From Myxococcota bacterium (GTDB lineage Bacteria; Myxococcota_A; UBA9160; UBA4427), in the NCBI GenBank assembly GCA_028823175.1, contig JAPKBZ010000015.1, positions 1-64,000 on the forward strand: a stretch of DNA of 64,000 nucleotides. The letters are read 5' to 3'. A program made the translations under genes and the position numbers. Shown here piece after piece: positions 18,617-33,294 of the stretch; within the stretch, counting starts at the first letter, position 1, and each line of letters opens with the position of its first letter. Below the pieces are notes generated by a model. That model was not told the origin of the DNA, searched no databases, and was given only the letters and a program-made list of their open reading frames with translations.

Positions 18617-19285
18617 GTGCCCCCCCGATCCGACCTCAAGCGACAGCGAATACTCACGGCCGCCCGGGACGTCTGTGCCGAGAGCGGCTACGAGGCCGCT
18701 CGGATGGACGAGATCGCCCACCGGGCCGGGGTTTCGAAAGGGACCCTCTACAATTTCTTCGCGGGCAAGGAAGCCCTGTTGATCGCGACGGTGCTTTCGA
18801 CCTACCAGGACTACATCGTCCTGCTCCCCGGCGTGGAAAACGACACCCTCGATCCGCGCGATCGCCTGGCCGCCCTGGCCGAATCCCTCGCCACCGGATT
18901 CGAGGCCATCGCCCAGCACCTGCTTCTGACCCATCAGGCCTGGAGCGTCGTCCTCAACTCGCCCGCCGCCCGGCAGGAATTGCTGGGCACCCTGCGTTCG
19001 ATCTACTCGGGGTATACGGAAACCCTGCAGTCGATTTTGGCGGCAGGCATCGAACGCGGAGTTCTACGCCCGGATATCGATATTTCCGTGGTCGCCACCA
19101 ACTGGTTGGCGATCTACGACGGGCTCCTCTATCGCGCGGGCTTTGAGGAAGACGAACCCGACCCCGCGTATACAGCCGCGGGGGTCAGAACTTCCCTGGG
19201 CTGGCTGATCCAACAATTGCTCGTGACCGACACCGCACGGGCTGATGAGAAAATCGACATCGACAAGGAGAGCGTGCGCACATGA
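18617..19285 (+). CDS. TetR/AcrR family transcriptional regulator
   Basis: RQRILTAARDVCAESGYEAARMDEIAHRAGVSKGTLYNFFAGKEAL helix-turn-helix. Confidence 0.95.
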   Translation: MPPRSDLKRQRILTAARDVCAESGYEAARMDEIAHRAGVSKGTLYNFFAGKEALLIATVLSTYQDYIVLLPGVENDTLDPRDRLAALAESLATGFEAIAQHLLLTHQAWSVVLNSPAARQELLGTLRSIYSGYTETLQSILAAGIERGVLRPDIDISVVATNWLAIYDGLLYRAGFEEDEPDPAYTAAGVRTSLGWLIQQLLVTDTARADEKIDIDKESVRT

Positions 19286-20463
19286 ACGACCCGAACAAAA
19301 CAAAGCCAGCAGTCGGCTTGAAGATCGTGTTCCTCGCCTTGGCGGCGGCCGGGCTCGGGGGAGGCCTGCTGCTACGAGCCACAGCGCCCGACCCCCAGGC
19401 CCTTCCCCTCGCCCTCGCCCAGGCGCCGGTGGTGTCGAGCTACCGCATCGAAGCCCTGCCCTTTCAGCCGCGGACCACCCTCACCGGGCTGCTGGAGCCG
19501 CGACGGGAGGTGGAAATCTATGCCGAGATGGCGGGGCGCGTCGTGGAGGTCGGGGCGGATGAATTCGACTCGGTGGACAACGAGCAGGTTCTGCTCCGAA
19601 TGGATCCCCTCCTGGCCAAGGTCGCGGTGAACCGGGCCGAAGCCGCCATCGCACGGGCCCAGAGCCAGGGGCTGCTGGCCCACGCCCAACTCAAACGCAA
19701 CCAGGGGCTCGCGAAGGTCGACGTCTCTAGCCGTGCCGCCCTGGACCAGGCCGAGGATGCGGCGCGCCAGGCCCGAGCGTCGCGACTGGAATCCGAGGCT
19801 GCTCTGGCCGAGGCGCGGGACCGCCTGCGCAAGATGGTGATCGCCGCTCCCTTTGCCGGGGTTCTGCGCGCGTTTACTGTCGAGGCCGGCGAGTACCTGC
19901 GACCGGGCGAACGGGTAGCCGAGTTGCTCGACGTCGGCGCCCTGCGCATCCGCGTGGCGCTAACGGATCGACAGATCATCTCCGTGCTTCCCGGGGTCGA
20001 AGCCAACCTCGAAGTCGATGCCCGGCCCGGCGAGATCTTTGCTGGGCGGGTAGTCGCCGTGGCGGGATCCGCCGACCTCAGGAGCCGAAAATTTCCGATC
20101 CTCGTCGAGGTCGACAATCGCGATGGGCGCCTACTGCCGGGCATGGTCGCCCGGGTGAACTTGACCCTGGGTGAGCGGCGCGACCTGATGGCCCTGCCCC
20201 TGGATGCTGTTCTCGACGAATTCGGCTTGAAATTTGTTTTCGTCCTGGTTCCCGATGGCGAGGGCGGCTGGCAAAGCGCCAAGCGGCGAATCCATACTCG
20301 TCCCGTTGCCTTCCGGCCCGCGGAAGTCGAAATCGTCGCGGGGCTCGCCGAAGGCGAACTCATCGCCACTTCATCCATCCGCCAACTGAAGGATGAAATG
20401 GCCGTGCGTCCCGTCTCCTCCGAGGGCGATGACATCCACGCCACCCGGAATAACGCCCCGTGA
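19282..20463 (+). CDS. RND efflux periplasmic adaptor (HlyD/MFP)
   Basis: Lipoyl-like and coiled-coil organisation; KMVIAAPFAGVLRAFTVEAGEYLRPGERVAEL; overlaps TetR and RND genes. Confidence 0.94.
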   Translation: MNDPNKTKPAVGLKIVFLALAAAGLGGGLLLRATAPDPQALPLALAQAPVVSSYRIEALPFQPRTTLTGLLEPRREVEIYAEMAGRVVEVGADEFDSVDNEQVLLRMDPLLAKVAVNRAEAAIARAQSQGLLAHAQLKRNQGLAKVDVSSRAALDQAEDAARQARASRLESEAALAEARDRLRKMVIAAPFAGVLRAFTVEAGEYLRPGERVAELLDVGALRIRVALTDRQIISVLPGVEANLEVDARPGEIFAGRVVAVAGSADLRSRKFPILVEVDNRDGRLLPGMVARVNLTLGERRDLMALPLDAVLDEFGLKFVFVLVPDGEGGWQSAKRRIHTRPVAFRPAEVEIVAGLAEGELIATSSIRQLKDEMAVRPVSSEGDDIHATRNNAP

Positions 20464-23400
20464 GCCTGATTCGCTTCTCGGCGCGACAGGTCGTACTCGT
20501 CAACCTCTCCTTCGTAGTGCTGATGCTGGCCGGCGTGCTGGTCAGCAGCCGCATCCCCGTCGACGTATTCCCGGATATTTCCTTCAACTCGGCAATCCTG
20601 GTCACACCCTGGCCGGGCGCATCTGCCGACGAGGTCGAGCGCCTCGTCACGCGAAAGATCGAGGAGGAAGTCCGGGATATCGTCGGCATCAAGGAGTGGT
20701 ACAGCTTCTCTTCGGAGGGACTCTCGGAAATCAACATCGAGTGGGAGGAGACCCTCAGCAAATTCGAGCAGCAGGCGGCGCTCAATGAACTCCGAGCAGC
20801 CATCGACCGAGTTGCGGACCTGCCAAGCGACGTGGACGAAAGCATCCTCAGGGAACTCTCAGTTTCCGAGGTCTCCAATATCTGCATGATCACCCTGACC
20901 GACCACGGGGGCATCGGCGAGTACACCCTGCGCGAGTTGGCGCGCAATCTCGAACGCAAGGCGGAACGCATCGATGGCGTTCGCAAGGGCAAGCTGATGG
21001 GGGCCAGGGATCGCGAACTCCGGGTCTACGTCGACAAGGACAAGGCCCAGCAATTCGACATCACCCTCGAAGAAATAAGCGGGGCAATCGCTCGCAACAA
21101 CATCAACCTGCCGGGCGGAACCTTCTCGGGCGAATCCGAACGGGAAACGACCGTCCGTGGCCTCGGGAATTTCGTTTCGCCCGAGGGCCTGGCCAACACA
21201 GTCATCCGCAAGAACCGCGACGGTCACCACACAACCCTGGCTGAAATCGCGGAGGTGGTGCCCGATTTCGAGAAAAGGCGGAGTTTCGGCTACCTCGACG
21301 GCCGCCCTGCCATCTTGATCGGAATCTCAAAGAATTCGGGCTCGGATATCGGTGAGGTCGTTGGGCGGATTCGCGAACTCGTGAATCAGGAATCCCCCAA
21401 GCTCCCCGAAGGCGTCGAGGCGCGGGTCATCTGGGATGAATCGACCTTCGTCAAAAAGCGGATCGGAATCCTGCGCGACAATCTCGCCCTGGGCGTCTGC
21501 TTCGTGGTCTTCGTGCTCTGGCTCACTGTTGGTTTTCGAAATTCACTCCTGGCCATTTTGGGCATTCCGTTTTCGTTCCTGGTCGCCCTGCTGATCTTTC
21601 CCACGCTGGGCATCACCATCAACCTGCTCAGCCTGGTGGGCTTCGTCATGGTCTCGGGCATGCTGGTGTCCGATGCCATTATCGTGATCGAAAATATCTA
21701 TCAGTATATCGAGGCCGGGGAGTCCGTGGTCGATGCGACGATCAAGGGTGCCGAGGAAGTCATGTGGCCGGTCATCTCGGCGGTCTGTACCACTATCGCC
21801 GCATTCGTCCCCATGTTGCTCGTCACGGGAACAAGCGGCCAGTTCATGTCGATTCTGCCGAAGACCGTAATCGCGTGCCTCGCAGCCTCGCTCATCGAAT
21901 GCCTGTTGGTCTTGCCCGCCCACTATATTGATTGGGGGAGCAGGTCCAAGGCCGGCGATGCCCAGGCAAAGGCCGAGTCCACGAAAGGCCTGCGGGCCTG
22001 GAGTCATCTATTGCGCTCCCGGACGGACAGCACGATCGACTCCCTGAGAAACGCCTACGTTCGAGGACTCGAACGGGTGCTGGCCCATCGCGGAGCCTTC
22101 CTACTCACTTGCCTAGGCGCCTTCATCTTTGCCCAGGGACTCTCCACCCGGGTTCCCGTCGATCTCTTCCCCAGTGATTTCAACCAGCTCTTTGTCTCCA
22201 TCGAGACGCCAGTGGATTTCAGTATCGAGGAGTCAAACAAGGTCATCCTCGGCCTCGAAGCCGCCCTCGAGCCTCTCGCCCACGAATTCCTCTCGGTGTC
22301 GACCTATGTGGGCCAGGGAATGTCCGCCGAGGAACGTCCGGTCTTCGGGAGCAATTACGGCGTGTTCTACGTCTCCTTCAAGGATTCCCAGGAGAATATC
22401 GCCGACCCCGGTCGCATGGTCCGACTGGTACGAGAAACCCTTGGAGAATATCGCGCAGAGAACCCCTATGGGATCCAGAAACTGATCGTAGTCCCGCCGC
22501 GCAACGGCCCACCCATCGGGAAACCGGTGGCCGTGCGGGTGGTCTCGGAAGATTACGACCGCGCCAAGCAGATCGCCTCGAGTATGAAGATCGAGTTGGC
22601 CAACATGCCCGGAGTCTTCAATATCGAGGACAATATGCCCCTGGGACGCCGCGAACTCCGGGTGGGCCTGGATGACTACCGGGCCTCGCTTCACGGGGTC
22701 AGCTTCGATCGCATCGGCATCGCCCTGCGAGGGGCCAACGACGGCCTGGTTCCATCGACCTACAAGGATCCGCTCTCCGACGAAGATGTCGACATTCGAG
22801 TCCTTCTCCGGGAAGAACAGCGCTCGAGCGCCGCCGACCTGATCGACGTGGAGTTGCGAACCCCCGGGCAGTACAACGTGAAGATCGGAGACGTGGGAAC
22901 CATCGACATGAGTCGCGGCTACCAACGCCTCTACCACTACGATGCCCAGCGCGCCGTGGTCGTCTACGCCGACGTGGACAACCGACTCGCCACATCGGTT
23001 TCGGCCAACGAATCCCTGCGCGCGCGTTTTTCCGATACCGCCCAGCAGAACCCGGGTATGAACCTGGTCTTTGGCGGGGAGTATCAGGAGACCAACCAGG
23101 CCTTCGCAGACATGGGACGAGCCCTGATTGTCGCGCTGATCGCGATCTACACGATTCTCGCCGCCCAGTTCCGCTCGTACATTCAGCCCCTGGTGGTCAT
23201 GTGCGTGATCGTCTTTGCCTACATCGGCGTGATTCTCGGGATGTATCTCTGGGGCTACTCGCTCTCGATGTATGTCCTCTACGCCCTCGTCGGCCTGGCG
23301 GGAATCGTCGTCAACGATTCCCTGGTGCTGATCGATTTCGTCAACAAGGAACGCGAGCGAGGCACGCCTGCCCTTGAAGCGGTGCTGATCGCCGGACGCC

Positions 23401-23660
23401 GGCGCTTTCGCGCCGTATTGCTCACCACAGTGACCACCGTGGCAGGCCTGCTCCCCATGGCGATGGGGCTCTCGGGGGTCTCCACGGTCTTCGGTCCCTT
23501 CGCGGCGGCCATCGTCGCCGGCCTCTGCGTCGCCAGCCTGCTCACCCTCTTTGCCGTCCCTTCCCTCTATCTCGCCGTCGAGGGGGTGCGGTTCAGGGTG
23601 ATGAGCCGATTGGGGCGTGGCGTCGCTTCGGGATCCGACCTCATCGCCCCGGGCGCCTGA
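20460..23660 (+). CDS. RND efflux permease (AcrB/MexB-like superfamily)
   Basis: 1066 aa; VSSRIPVDVFPDISFNSAILVTPWPGASADEVERLVTRKIEEEV; duplicated transmembrane pattern with GFVMVSGMLVSDAIIVIENIYQ and ALVGLAGIVVNDSLVLIDFVNK. Confidence 0.96.
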   Translation: MSLIRFSARQVVLVNLSFVVLMLAGVLVSSRIPVDVFPDISFNSAILVTPWPGASADEVERLVTRKIEEEVRDIVGIKEWYSFSSEGLSEINIEWEETLSKFEQQAALNELRAAIDRVADLPSDVDESILRELSVSEVSNICMITLTDHGGIGEYTLRELARNLERKAERIDGVRKGKLMGARDRELRVYVDKDKAQQFDITLEEISGAIARNNINLPGGTFSGESERETTVRGLGNFVSPEGLANTVIRKNRDGHHTTLAEIAEVVPDFEKRRSFGYLDGRPAILIGISKNSGSDIGEVVGRIRELVNQESPKLPEGVEARVIWDESTFVKKRIGILRDNLALGVCFVVFVLWLTVGFRNSLLAILGIPFSFLVALLIFPTLGITINLLSLVGFVMVSGMLVSDAIIVIENIYQYIEAGESVVDATIKGAEEVMWPVISAVCTTIAAFVPMLLVTGTSGQFMSILPKTVIACLAASLIECLLVLPAHYIDWGSRSKAGDAQAKAESTKGLRAWSHLLRSRTDSTIDSLRNAYVRGLERVLAHRGAFLLTCLGAFIFAQGLSTRVPVDLFPSDFNQLFVSIETPVDFSIEESNKVILGLEAALEPLAHEFLSVSTYVGQGMSAEERPVFGSNYGVFYVSFKDSQENIADPGRMVRLVRETLGEYRAENPYGIQKLIVVPPRNGPPIGKPVAVRVVSEDYDRAKQIASSMKIELANMPGVFNIEDNMPLGRRELRVGLDDYRASLHGVSFDRIGIALRGANDGLVPSTYKDPLSDEDVDIRVLLREEQRSSAADLIDVELRTPGQYNVKIGDVGTIDMSRGYQRLYHYDAQRAVVVYADVDNRLATSVSANESLRARFSDTAQQNPGMNLVFGGEYQETNQAFADMGRALIVALIAIYTILAAQFRSYIQPLVVMCVIVFAYIGVILGMYLWGYSLSMYVLYALVGLAGIVVNDSLVLIDFVNKERERGTPALEAVLIAGRRRFRAVLLTTVTTVAGLLPMAMGLSGVSTVFGPFAAAIVAGLCVASLLTLFAVPSLYLAVEGVRFRVMSRLGRGVASGSDLIAPGA

Positions 23661-23800
23661 GGCAAAAGCGAAAATGGACTCCTGGGCGGGTGCGCGATTC
23701 GGTACCTGTGCGAGAATAGGCCCCCAACCAATCGCCGCGCGCGCGCCGCAAACGCCCTGATTCCTCGGCGTCCCCGGCCCCCCAAACAGGAGATTTCCCC

Positions 23801-24817
23801 ATGTCATCCCTCAAACTCGGCCTCCAACTCGGCTACTGGGGGGCTCAGCCGCCCACCAACCTGATCGAAATCGCCAAGGAAGCCGAGACCCTCGGCTACG
23901 ATTCGCTGTGGACCGCCGAGGCATGGGGCTCCGACGCATTCACGCCCCTGGCCTATGTCGCGGCCCACACATCGCGCATCAAGCTGGGCACCGCTGTCGT
24001 ACAACTCTCGGCCCGCACGCCCACGGCGACCGCGATGGCAACTCTGACCCTCGACCACCTCTCCAAGGGGCGGGTGATTCTCGGCCTCGGCGTCTCGGGT
24101 CCCCAGGTGGTGGAGGGGTGGTACGGCCAACCCTTTTCGAAACCCCTGGCCCGCACCCGGGAGTACATCGACATCATTCGCCAGGTCTTGCGCCGGGAAG
24201 CCCCGGTCACGAGCCCGGGGCCCCACTACCCCCTCCCCTACAGCGGGGAAGGCGCTTGGGGGCTCGGAAAGCCGCTGCGCGCCATCACCCATCCCCTGCG
24301 CGCCGACGTCCCGATCTTCATGGGCGCCGAGGGCCCCAAGAACGTCGCCCTCGCCGCCGAAATCGCTGACGGCTGGCTGCCCCTCTATTACTCGCCCTTC
24401 CGTCAGGAGGTTTACGCCGACTCCCTGAAGGATCGCAAGGCCGATTTCCAGATCAGCCAATTCGTGATCTGCAATGTCGACGAGGACCTCGAGCGCGCCC
24501 TGACGCCCGTCAAGGCCATGCTCGGGTTTTACATCGGCGGGATGGGAGCCAAGAAGCGGAACTTCCACATGGAACTCATGGCCCGCATGGGATTCGAGGC
24601 CGAGGCTCACAAGATCCAGGATCTCTTCATGGATGGAAAGCGCGCCGAGGCCATCGCAGCTGTTCCCGATCAATTTGCCGATGAAGTTTCCCTGTGCGGA
24701 TCTGTAGACCGAATCCGGGACCGCCTGGGCGCCTGGCGCGAAACCCCCGTCACAACCCTGCTGGTAGCCAGCCAGGATGTCGAAGTCATGCGCGTCATGG
24801 CAGAGATCAACGGCTAG
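23801..24817 (+). CDS. Luciferase-like (LLM class) F420/FMN-dependent oxidoreductase
   Basis: AETLGYDSLWTAEAWGSDAFTPLAYVAAHTSRIKLGTAVVQLSARTPTATAMATLTLDHLSKGRVILGLGVSGPQVVEGWYG. Confidence 0.94.
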   Translation: MSSLKLGLQLGYWGAQPPTNLIEIAKEAETLGYDSLWTAEAWGSDAFTPLAYVAAHTSRIKLGTAVVQLSARTPTATAMATLTLDHLSKGRVILGLGVSGPQVVEGWYGQPFSKPLARTREYIDIIRQVLRREAPVTSPGPHYPLPYSGEGAWGLGKPLRAITHPLRADVPIFMGAEGPKNVALAAEIADGWLPLYYSPFRQEVYADSLKDRKADFQISQFVICNVDEDLERALTPVKAMLGFYIGGMGAKKRNFHMELMARMGFEAEAHKIQDLFMDGKRAEAIAAVPDQFADEVSLCGSVDRIRDRLGAWRETPVTTLLVASQDVEVMRVMAEING

Positions 24818-24864
24818 GAACCGATGATCATGGGAGAGAGCCGACCAGGAAGAGAGAAAGACCG

Positions 24865-25746
24865 ATGAGCCCCCGCGCCTCTGGTTCGGGGTGGGGCAGA
24901 TCCTATCGCCTGGCGGAGTTCTTCGGGATCGAAGTGTTCATTCACTGGACCTTCGCCGCGCTGATCGGATTCGTGGCGCTCTCCGTCCTCGCACAAACAG
25001 GATCCCTTGCCGCCGTAGGGAGTGTCCTAATCCCCCTAGTCCTGGCCTTCGGCTGCGTGGTCCTTCACGAATATGGCCACGCACTCACGGCAAGATTTTT
25101 TGGGATCCAGACCCGAGGAATCACGCTGCTGCCCATTGGCGGGATCGCGGAACTCCAACGCAGCCCGAGTAACCCGAAGCAAGAGTTGGTGATCGCCCTG
25201 GCCGGGCCCGCCGTGAATTTCGCGCTCGCGGCTCTACTCATCGCCCTCCTGTGGGGCAGCAATTCCGGGCAGCAACTTTTGCTGGACGGAAGGATGGATT
25301 TCTCGGTGCTCGAATGGCTGATCAGACTCAATCTTCTCCTGGGAACATTCAACCTGCTGCCGGCGCTACCCATGGACGGAGGAAGGATTCTACGGGCAGG
25401 CCTTTCCCTGAAGATGCCCGCGCTAAGGGCAACGCGGATCTCCGCGACCGTCGCCCGAGGCATCGCCGCCCTGATGGTGATCTTCGGCCTCGGACGGGGC
25501 GAGTGGATGATCGCCTTCATCGGCTTCTTCATCTGGACCGCAGCCCGCACCGAACTCAGGCAAGCCGCCGCCTTGAGCAATCGGAGCGCCCGCCTGCGGC
25601 GCACTGAATCGCCAGAGGATCCCCCGGGCACGTCATCCCGGGCGCAGCAAGGCAACGCTCAAATCGTCGAAATCGAGCTGGGTGAGGGGGCCACGGGCGA
25701 GTGGGACCTGCCGCACTCAGACCATCGTTCCCGACGGCCCGAGTAA
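24865..25746 (+). CDS. Site-2 protease (M50) family membrane metalloprotease
   Basis: HEYGHALTARFFG zinc motif and NLLPALPMDGGRILRA; ATG 24865 preferred over the longer ORF. Confidence 0.93.
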   Translation: MSPRASGSGWGRSYRLAEFFGIEVFIHWTFAALIGFVALSVLAQTGSLAAVGSVLIPLVLAFGCVVLHEYGHALTARFFGIQTRGITLLPIGGIAELQRSPSNPKQELVIALAGPAVNFALAALLIALLWGSNSGQQLLLDGRMDFSVLEWLIRLNLLLGTFNLLPALPMDGGRILRAGLSLKMPALRATRISATVARGIAALMVIFGLGRGEWMIAFIGFFIWTAARTELRQAAALSNRSARLRRTESPEDPPGTSSRAQQGNAQIVEIELGEGATGEWDLPHSDHRSRRPE

Positions 25747-25854
25747 CCGATCTGGTACTTGCTCTGACTATTGGATTAGAACGCGGAGCGAGGCATTCCG
25801 CTCGAACGAACGGGGCGGGACCTTCACGGTCCTAGCGCACCGGAGCCTGAGGGA

Positions 25855-26058
25855 TCAGACTGCGCGAACGTTCTGGGCCTCTGGGCCCTTCTGGCCCTGA
25901 GCAGCATCGAACTCCACTGCCTGACCGTCTTGCAGATTTCGAAAACCCTCACCGACGATGTTGGAGTAATGGACAAACAGGTCCTTATCTCCATCTTCCG
26001 GTGTGATGAATCCGTACCCCTTTTGCTCACTGAACCACTTGACTGTGCCGTTGGCCAA
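25855..26058 (-). CDS. Cold-shock domain protein (CspA family)
   Basis: [35 protein letters not shown] start at 26058 preceded by AAGGAG. Confidence 0.93.
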   Translation of the reverse strand: MANGTVKWFSEQKGYGFITPEDGDKDLFVHYSNIVGEGFRNLQDGQAVEFDAAQGQKGPEAQNVRAV

Positions 26059-26135
26059 ACTTCTGTTCTCCTTGGTAATTTCTAACTTCCGGAGCCTTCC
26101 TCTAGAAGTCACTTTATAATCCTACTGTCTACTGC

Positions 26136-26157
26136 AAAAAAAAGCGTCCAAAAAAAA
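26136..26157. promoter_or_regulatory. Twin A8 tracts (14-bp spacing) upstream of the csp promoter region
   Basis: aaaaaaaa gcgtcc aaaaaaaa read directly; a TATAAA-like -10 on the minus strand lies near 26113-26118. Confidence 0.4.
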
Positions 26158-26515
26158 GTGAGGTCCGGAAAAACTACGGCCACAAGGCATGAACTTTTCG
26201 CCTCTTCCCGGCTCAATCAAAGAGAGCTGAATCGTTGCCGACAGAGGAGGGACGCCTCACGAGAAGAAACACCAACTCCACCTGAAGGGCTCTAGAGAGT
26301 GGCTTTAGAGCGAGTTCGCTAAAAGTTGGGAGGGAAATGATACGTTTCTTCCCATGATGTTCGGTCATCGAATCAAATCGGCGGGTGGATAAAGACAACC
26401 GACTGACGAGCACGACGCGCAGGCGATACGCCGCTTGCCATCGAAGTTAACGGTATCCTGTCGGCGACGCGATCGAGTGTCGCCCCTGACTTGTGCCGAA
26501 CCTGACACAGAATAG

Positions 26516-30525
<4,010 letters not shown>

Positions 30526-30530
30526 GGATG

Positions 30531-31487
30531 CTACCGGGGAGCCAAGTCTCGAATGGACTGTTTAAGATCGCCGGTATGGAGGATCGCCAGAGCGGGCGTA
30601 TGAACACCGCTTTCGACGTAGCGCTGGACATGCTCTCGGCAGGCATCGGGAGAGCCATTCACGATCAGGGCATCGACGACCTCTTCGGGGATCGCCTCGA
30701 GGGCCGCCTTCCGATCCCCCTCCTTCCAGAGCTTCCACATGTCCGCGAGTTGATCGCCACGCCCCAACCATTCGTGGAAAGCCGCATAGACCGGAACATT
30801 CAGGTAAGCGGCCACAGCGCGCCGGCCGATAGCCAGGGCCATCTGCCGATCTTCAACGGGCAGCACAAAAATTCGCGCCACGATCTCCTTGCCCTCGCCC
30901 CCCGCGTGAACAAAGGGGGTCACCTGTTTCACGTCCTCCGCCGAAAGCCAGTTGAGGATCGCACCGTCGCCTTCGCGGCCGGCGAGTTTGAGCATACCTT
31001 CGCGCAGGGCGGCCACCAGGATCGGCGGCGGCTCGGGAAGGTTCACTCCCGAGCGGAATCCCTTGACGGTAAAACGCTCGAAAGCCTCATCGACTTTTTC
31101 CCCGGCCAGGGCCTTGCGCAGGAATCGCACCATGTCCCGGACTTGCTGGTAGGGCTGCTCGAAGGGCATCCCATTCCAGCGGCCCACGATCACGTCTGAA
31201 GACGCGCCGATCCCCATAACGAAGCGCCCCGGTGCCGCGTCGGCCAGGGAGGCCACCGACTGAGCCATCAGCGCCGGCCCCCGGGTGTAGGCGGGAATGA
31301 TAGCCACCCCCAAGCGGGCGGTAGGCGCCCAGGCCGCGGCCATGGCGAGGGGCGTAAAGCCGTCGTGCGCATTCGCCTCGGACGACCAGAAATCCGTATA
31401 GCCCAGGTCGATCATCTCCTTGAACCAGTCTTCGTGCTCGTGGAGGGGGATCCCTGCCAGAGGAATCGTCATTCCGTAACGCGCCAT
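30531..31487 (-). CDS. LLM class flavin/F420-dependent oxidoreductase
   Basis: DLGYTDFWSSEANAHDGFTPLAMAAAWAPTARLGVAIIPAYTRGPALMAQSVASLADAAPGRFVMGIGASSDVIVGRWNGMPF. Confidence 0.92.
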   Translation of the reverse strand: MARYGMTIPLAGIPLHEHEDWFKEMIDLGYTDFWSSEANAHDGFTPLAMAAAWAPTARLGVAIIPAYTRGPALMAQSVASLADAAPGRFVMGIGASSDVIVGRWNGMPFEQPYQQVRDMVRFLRKALAGEKVDEAFERFTVKGFRSGVNLPEPPPILVAALREGMLKLAGREGDGAILNWLSAEDVKQVTPFVHAGGEGKEIVARIFVLPVEDRQMALAIGRRAVAAYLNVPVYAAFHEWLGRGDQLADMWKLWKEGDRKAALEAIPEEVVDALIVNGSPDACREHVQRYVESGVHTPALAILHTGDLKQSIRDLAPR

Positions 31488-33181
31488 TATTTCTTCTCCT
31501 TCTTGGCAAGCTTCGCCCAGGTATCGCGAAGGGTTACCGTTCGATTCACTACCAGACGATCAGCGGCCGAATCCGGATCGACGCAGAAATAGCCAATTCG
31601 CTCGAACTGGTAGGAATGGCCCGGAGAAGCTCCCGCCATGCTCGGCTCCAACTGCGCGTTCTCCACCACCTCAAGGGAATCGGGGTTTAGATGGTCGATA
31701 AAATCCTCCCCCTCCTCGAGGGCCCCGGGTTGCTCGACGGTGAACAAAGCATTGTAGAGCCGCACCTCGGCGGGCACGGCATGGGCGATCGATACCCAGT
31801 GAAGCGTGCCCTTGACCTTGCGACCGTCCGGGGCGTCGCCCCCGCGCGTCTCGGGGTCGTAGGTGCAGTGCAGCTCGACGATTTCGCCGTCGGCATCCTT
31901 GACCACATCGGTGCAGGTGATGAAATACGCATAGCGGAGCCGAACTTCACGACCCGGACCCAGCCGAAAGAATTTCTTCGGCGGATCCTCCATGAAGTCG
32001 TCCCGCTCGATGTAGATCTCCCTTGAAAAGGGAACCTTGCGCGAGCCCATGCTCGCGTCCTCGGGGCTATTGATCGCGTCGAGTTCGTCGACCTCGCCCT
32101 CGGGGAAATTGTCGATCACGACCTTCAGCGGGCGCAGCACGCCCATGACACGAGCCGCCCGCACATTGCGATCCTGACGAATGCTGTGCTCCAAGCGAGC
32201 GAGTTCGATGGTGTTGTCTCGCTTGGTCAGACCGATTCCGGCACAGAATTCACGGATCGCCTCCGGGGTATAGCCCCGGCGGCGCAGCCCCCGCAGCGTG
32301 GGCATACGCGGGTCGTCCCAGCCGCTCACGTGCCCCCCGTCGACCAACCGCTTCAGGTTGCGCTTGCTTAGAACCGTGTACGTCAGGTTCAGGCGAGAAA
32401 ATTCGATCTGCCGGGGCTTCTTCTCAAATCCCAGGGCATCGACAAACCAGTCGTAGAGCGGCCGGTGGCCGACGAACTCGATGCTGCAGAGCGAGTGGGT
32501 GATCTCCTCGATGGCATCGGACTGCCCGTGGGCAAAATCATAGAGGGGGTAAATGGGCCAAGTGTCCCCGGTTCGATGATGCCGAGTCTTCTGGATCCGG
32601 TACATGATGGGATCGCGCAAGGTCAGGACCGGCGAGGCCATGTCGATCTTGGCGCGCAGAACCCGGCTCCCCTCGTCGAATTCACCCGCCCTCATCCGGG
32701 AGAAGAGGTCGAGATTCTCCTCGACGTTTCTTTCCCTGAACGGGCTATTCGTGCCGGGTTCGGTGAGGCCCCCCTGATTGGCCCGCATCTGCTGGGCGTC
32801 CTGATCGTCCACGAAGGCCAGGCCCTTTTCGATCAAGCGCGTAGCCATGGCGTAGAGCGATTCAAAATAGTCGGATGTGAAGTGGAGACGATCCCCCCAA
32901 TCGAAGCCCAACCATTTTACGTCCTCGATGATGGCGTCGACGTGCTCCTGCTCCTCGGCGCCGGGGTTCGTGTCATCGAAGCGCAAGTTGCAGGTGCCGC
33001 CAAACTCCTCGGCGATACTAAAATTCAGCGTAATCGCCTTGGCGTGGCCGATATGCAGGGCACCGTTGGGGTGGGGCGGAAAGCGCGTCGCCACCTGGCC
33101 GCCGTTGGTTCCCGAGGCAATATCTTCGGTCACGATCGCGCGAATGAAATCCCTGGACTCATTGGGTTCGTCGGTGGACAC
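31487..33181 (-). CDS. glnS: Glutaminyl-tRNA synthetase
   Basis: [52 protein letters not shown] (class I HIGH motif); [43 protein letters not shown]. Confidence 0.96.
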   Translation of the reverse strand: MSTDEPNESRDFIRAIVTEDIASGTNGGQVATRFPPHPNGALHIGHAKAITLNFSIAEEFGGTCNLRFDDTNPGAEEQEHVDAIIEDVKWLGFDWGDRLHFTSDYFESLYAMATRLIEKGLAFVDDQDAQQMRANQGGLTEPGTNSPFRERNVEENLDLFSRMRAGEFDEGSRVLRAKIDMASPVLTLRDPIMYRIQKTRHHRTGDTWPIYPLYDFAHGQSDAIEEITHSLCSIEFVGHRPLYDWFVDALGFEKKPRQIEFSRLNLTYTVLSKRNLKRLVDGGHVSGWDDPRMPTLRGLRRRGYTPEAIREFCAGIGLTKRDNTIELARLEHSIRQDRNVRAARVMGVLRPLKVVIDNFPEGEVDELDAINSPEDASMGSRKVPFSREIYIERDDFMEDPPKKFFRLGPGREVRLRYAYFITCTDVVKDADGEIVELHCTYDPETRGGDAPDGRKVKGTLHWVSIAHAVPAEVRLYNALFTVEQPGALEEGEDFIDHLNPDSLEVVENAQLEPSMAGASPGHSYQFERIGYFCVDPDSAADRLVVNRTVTLRDTWAKLAKKEKK

Positions 33182-33294
33182 GGAAAACTCTTTCTGACGC
33201 GACAGGGAGCCGGGCCTTGCTGCAGGGGTTAAATCTCAAGCGGGCGAGCTTAGCACCCCCCCCGCCGTAATCAGCAGTCGCCCTCGACCGAGCC

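Noticed and set aside
22233-23807. 524-aa minus-strand ORF antisense to the RND permease
   Set aside because: Low-complexity Gly/Asp/His-rich composition; antisense to an unambiguous RND gene.
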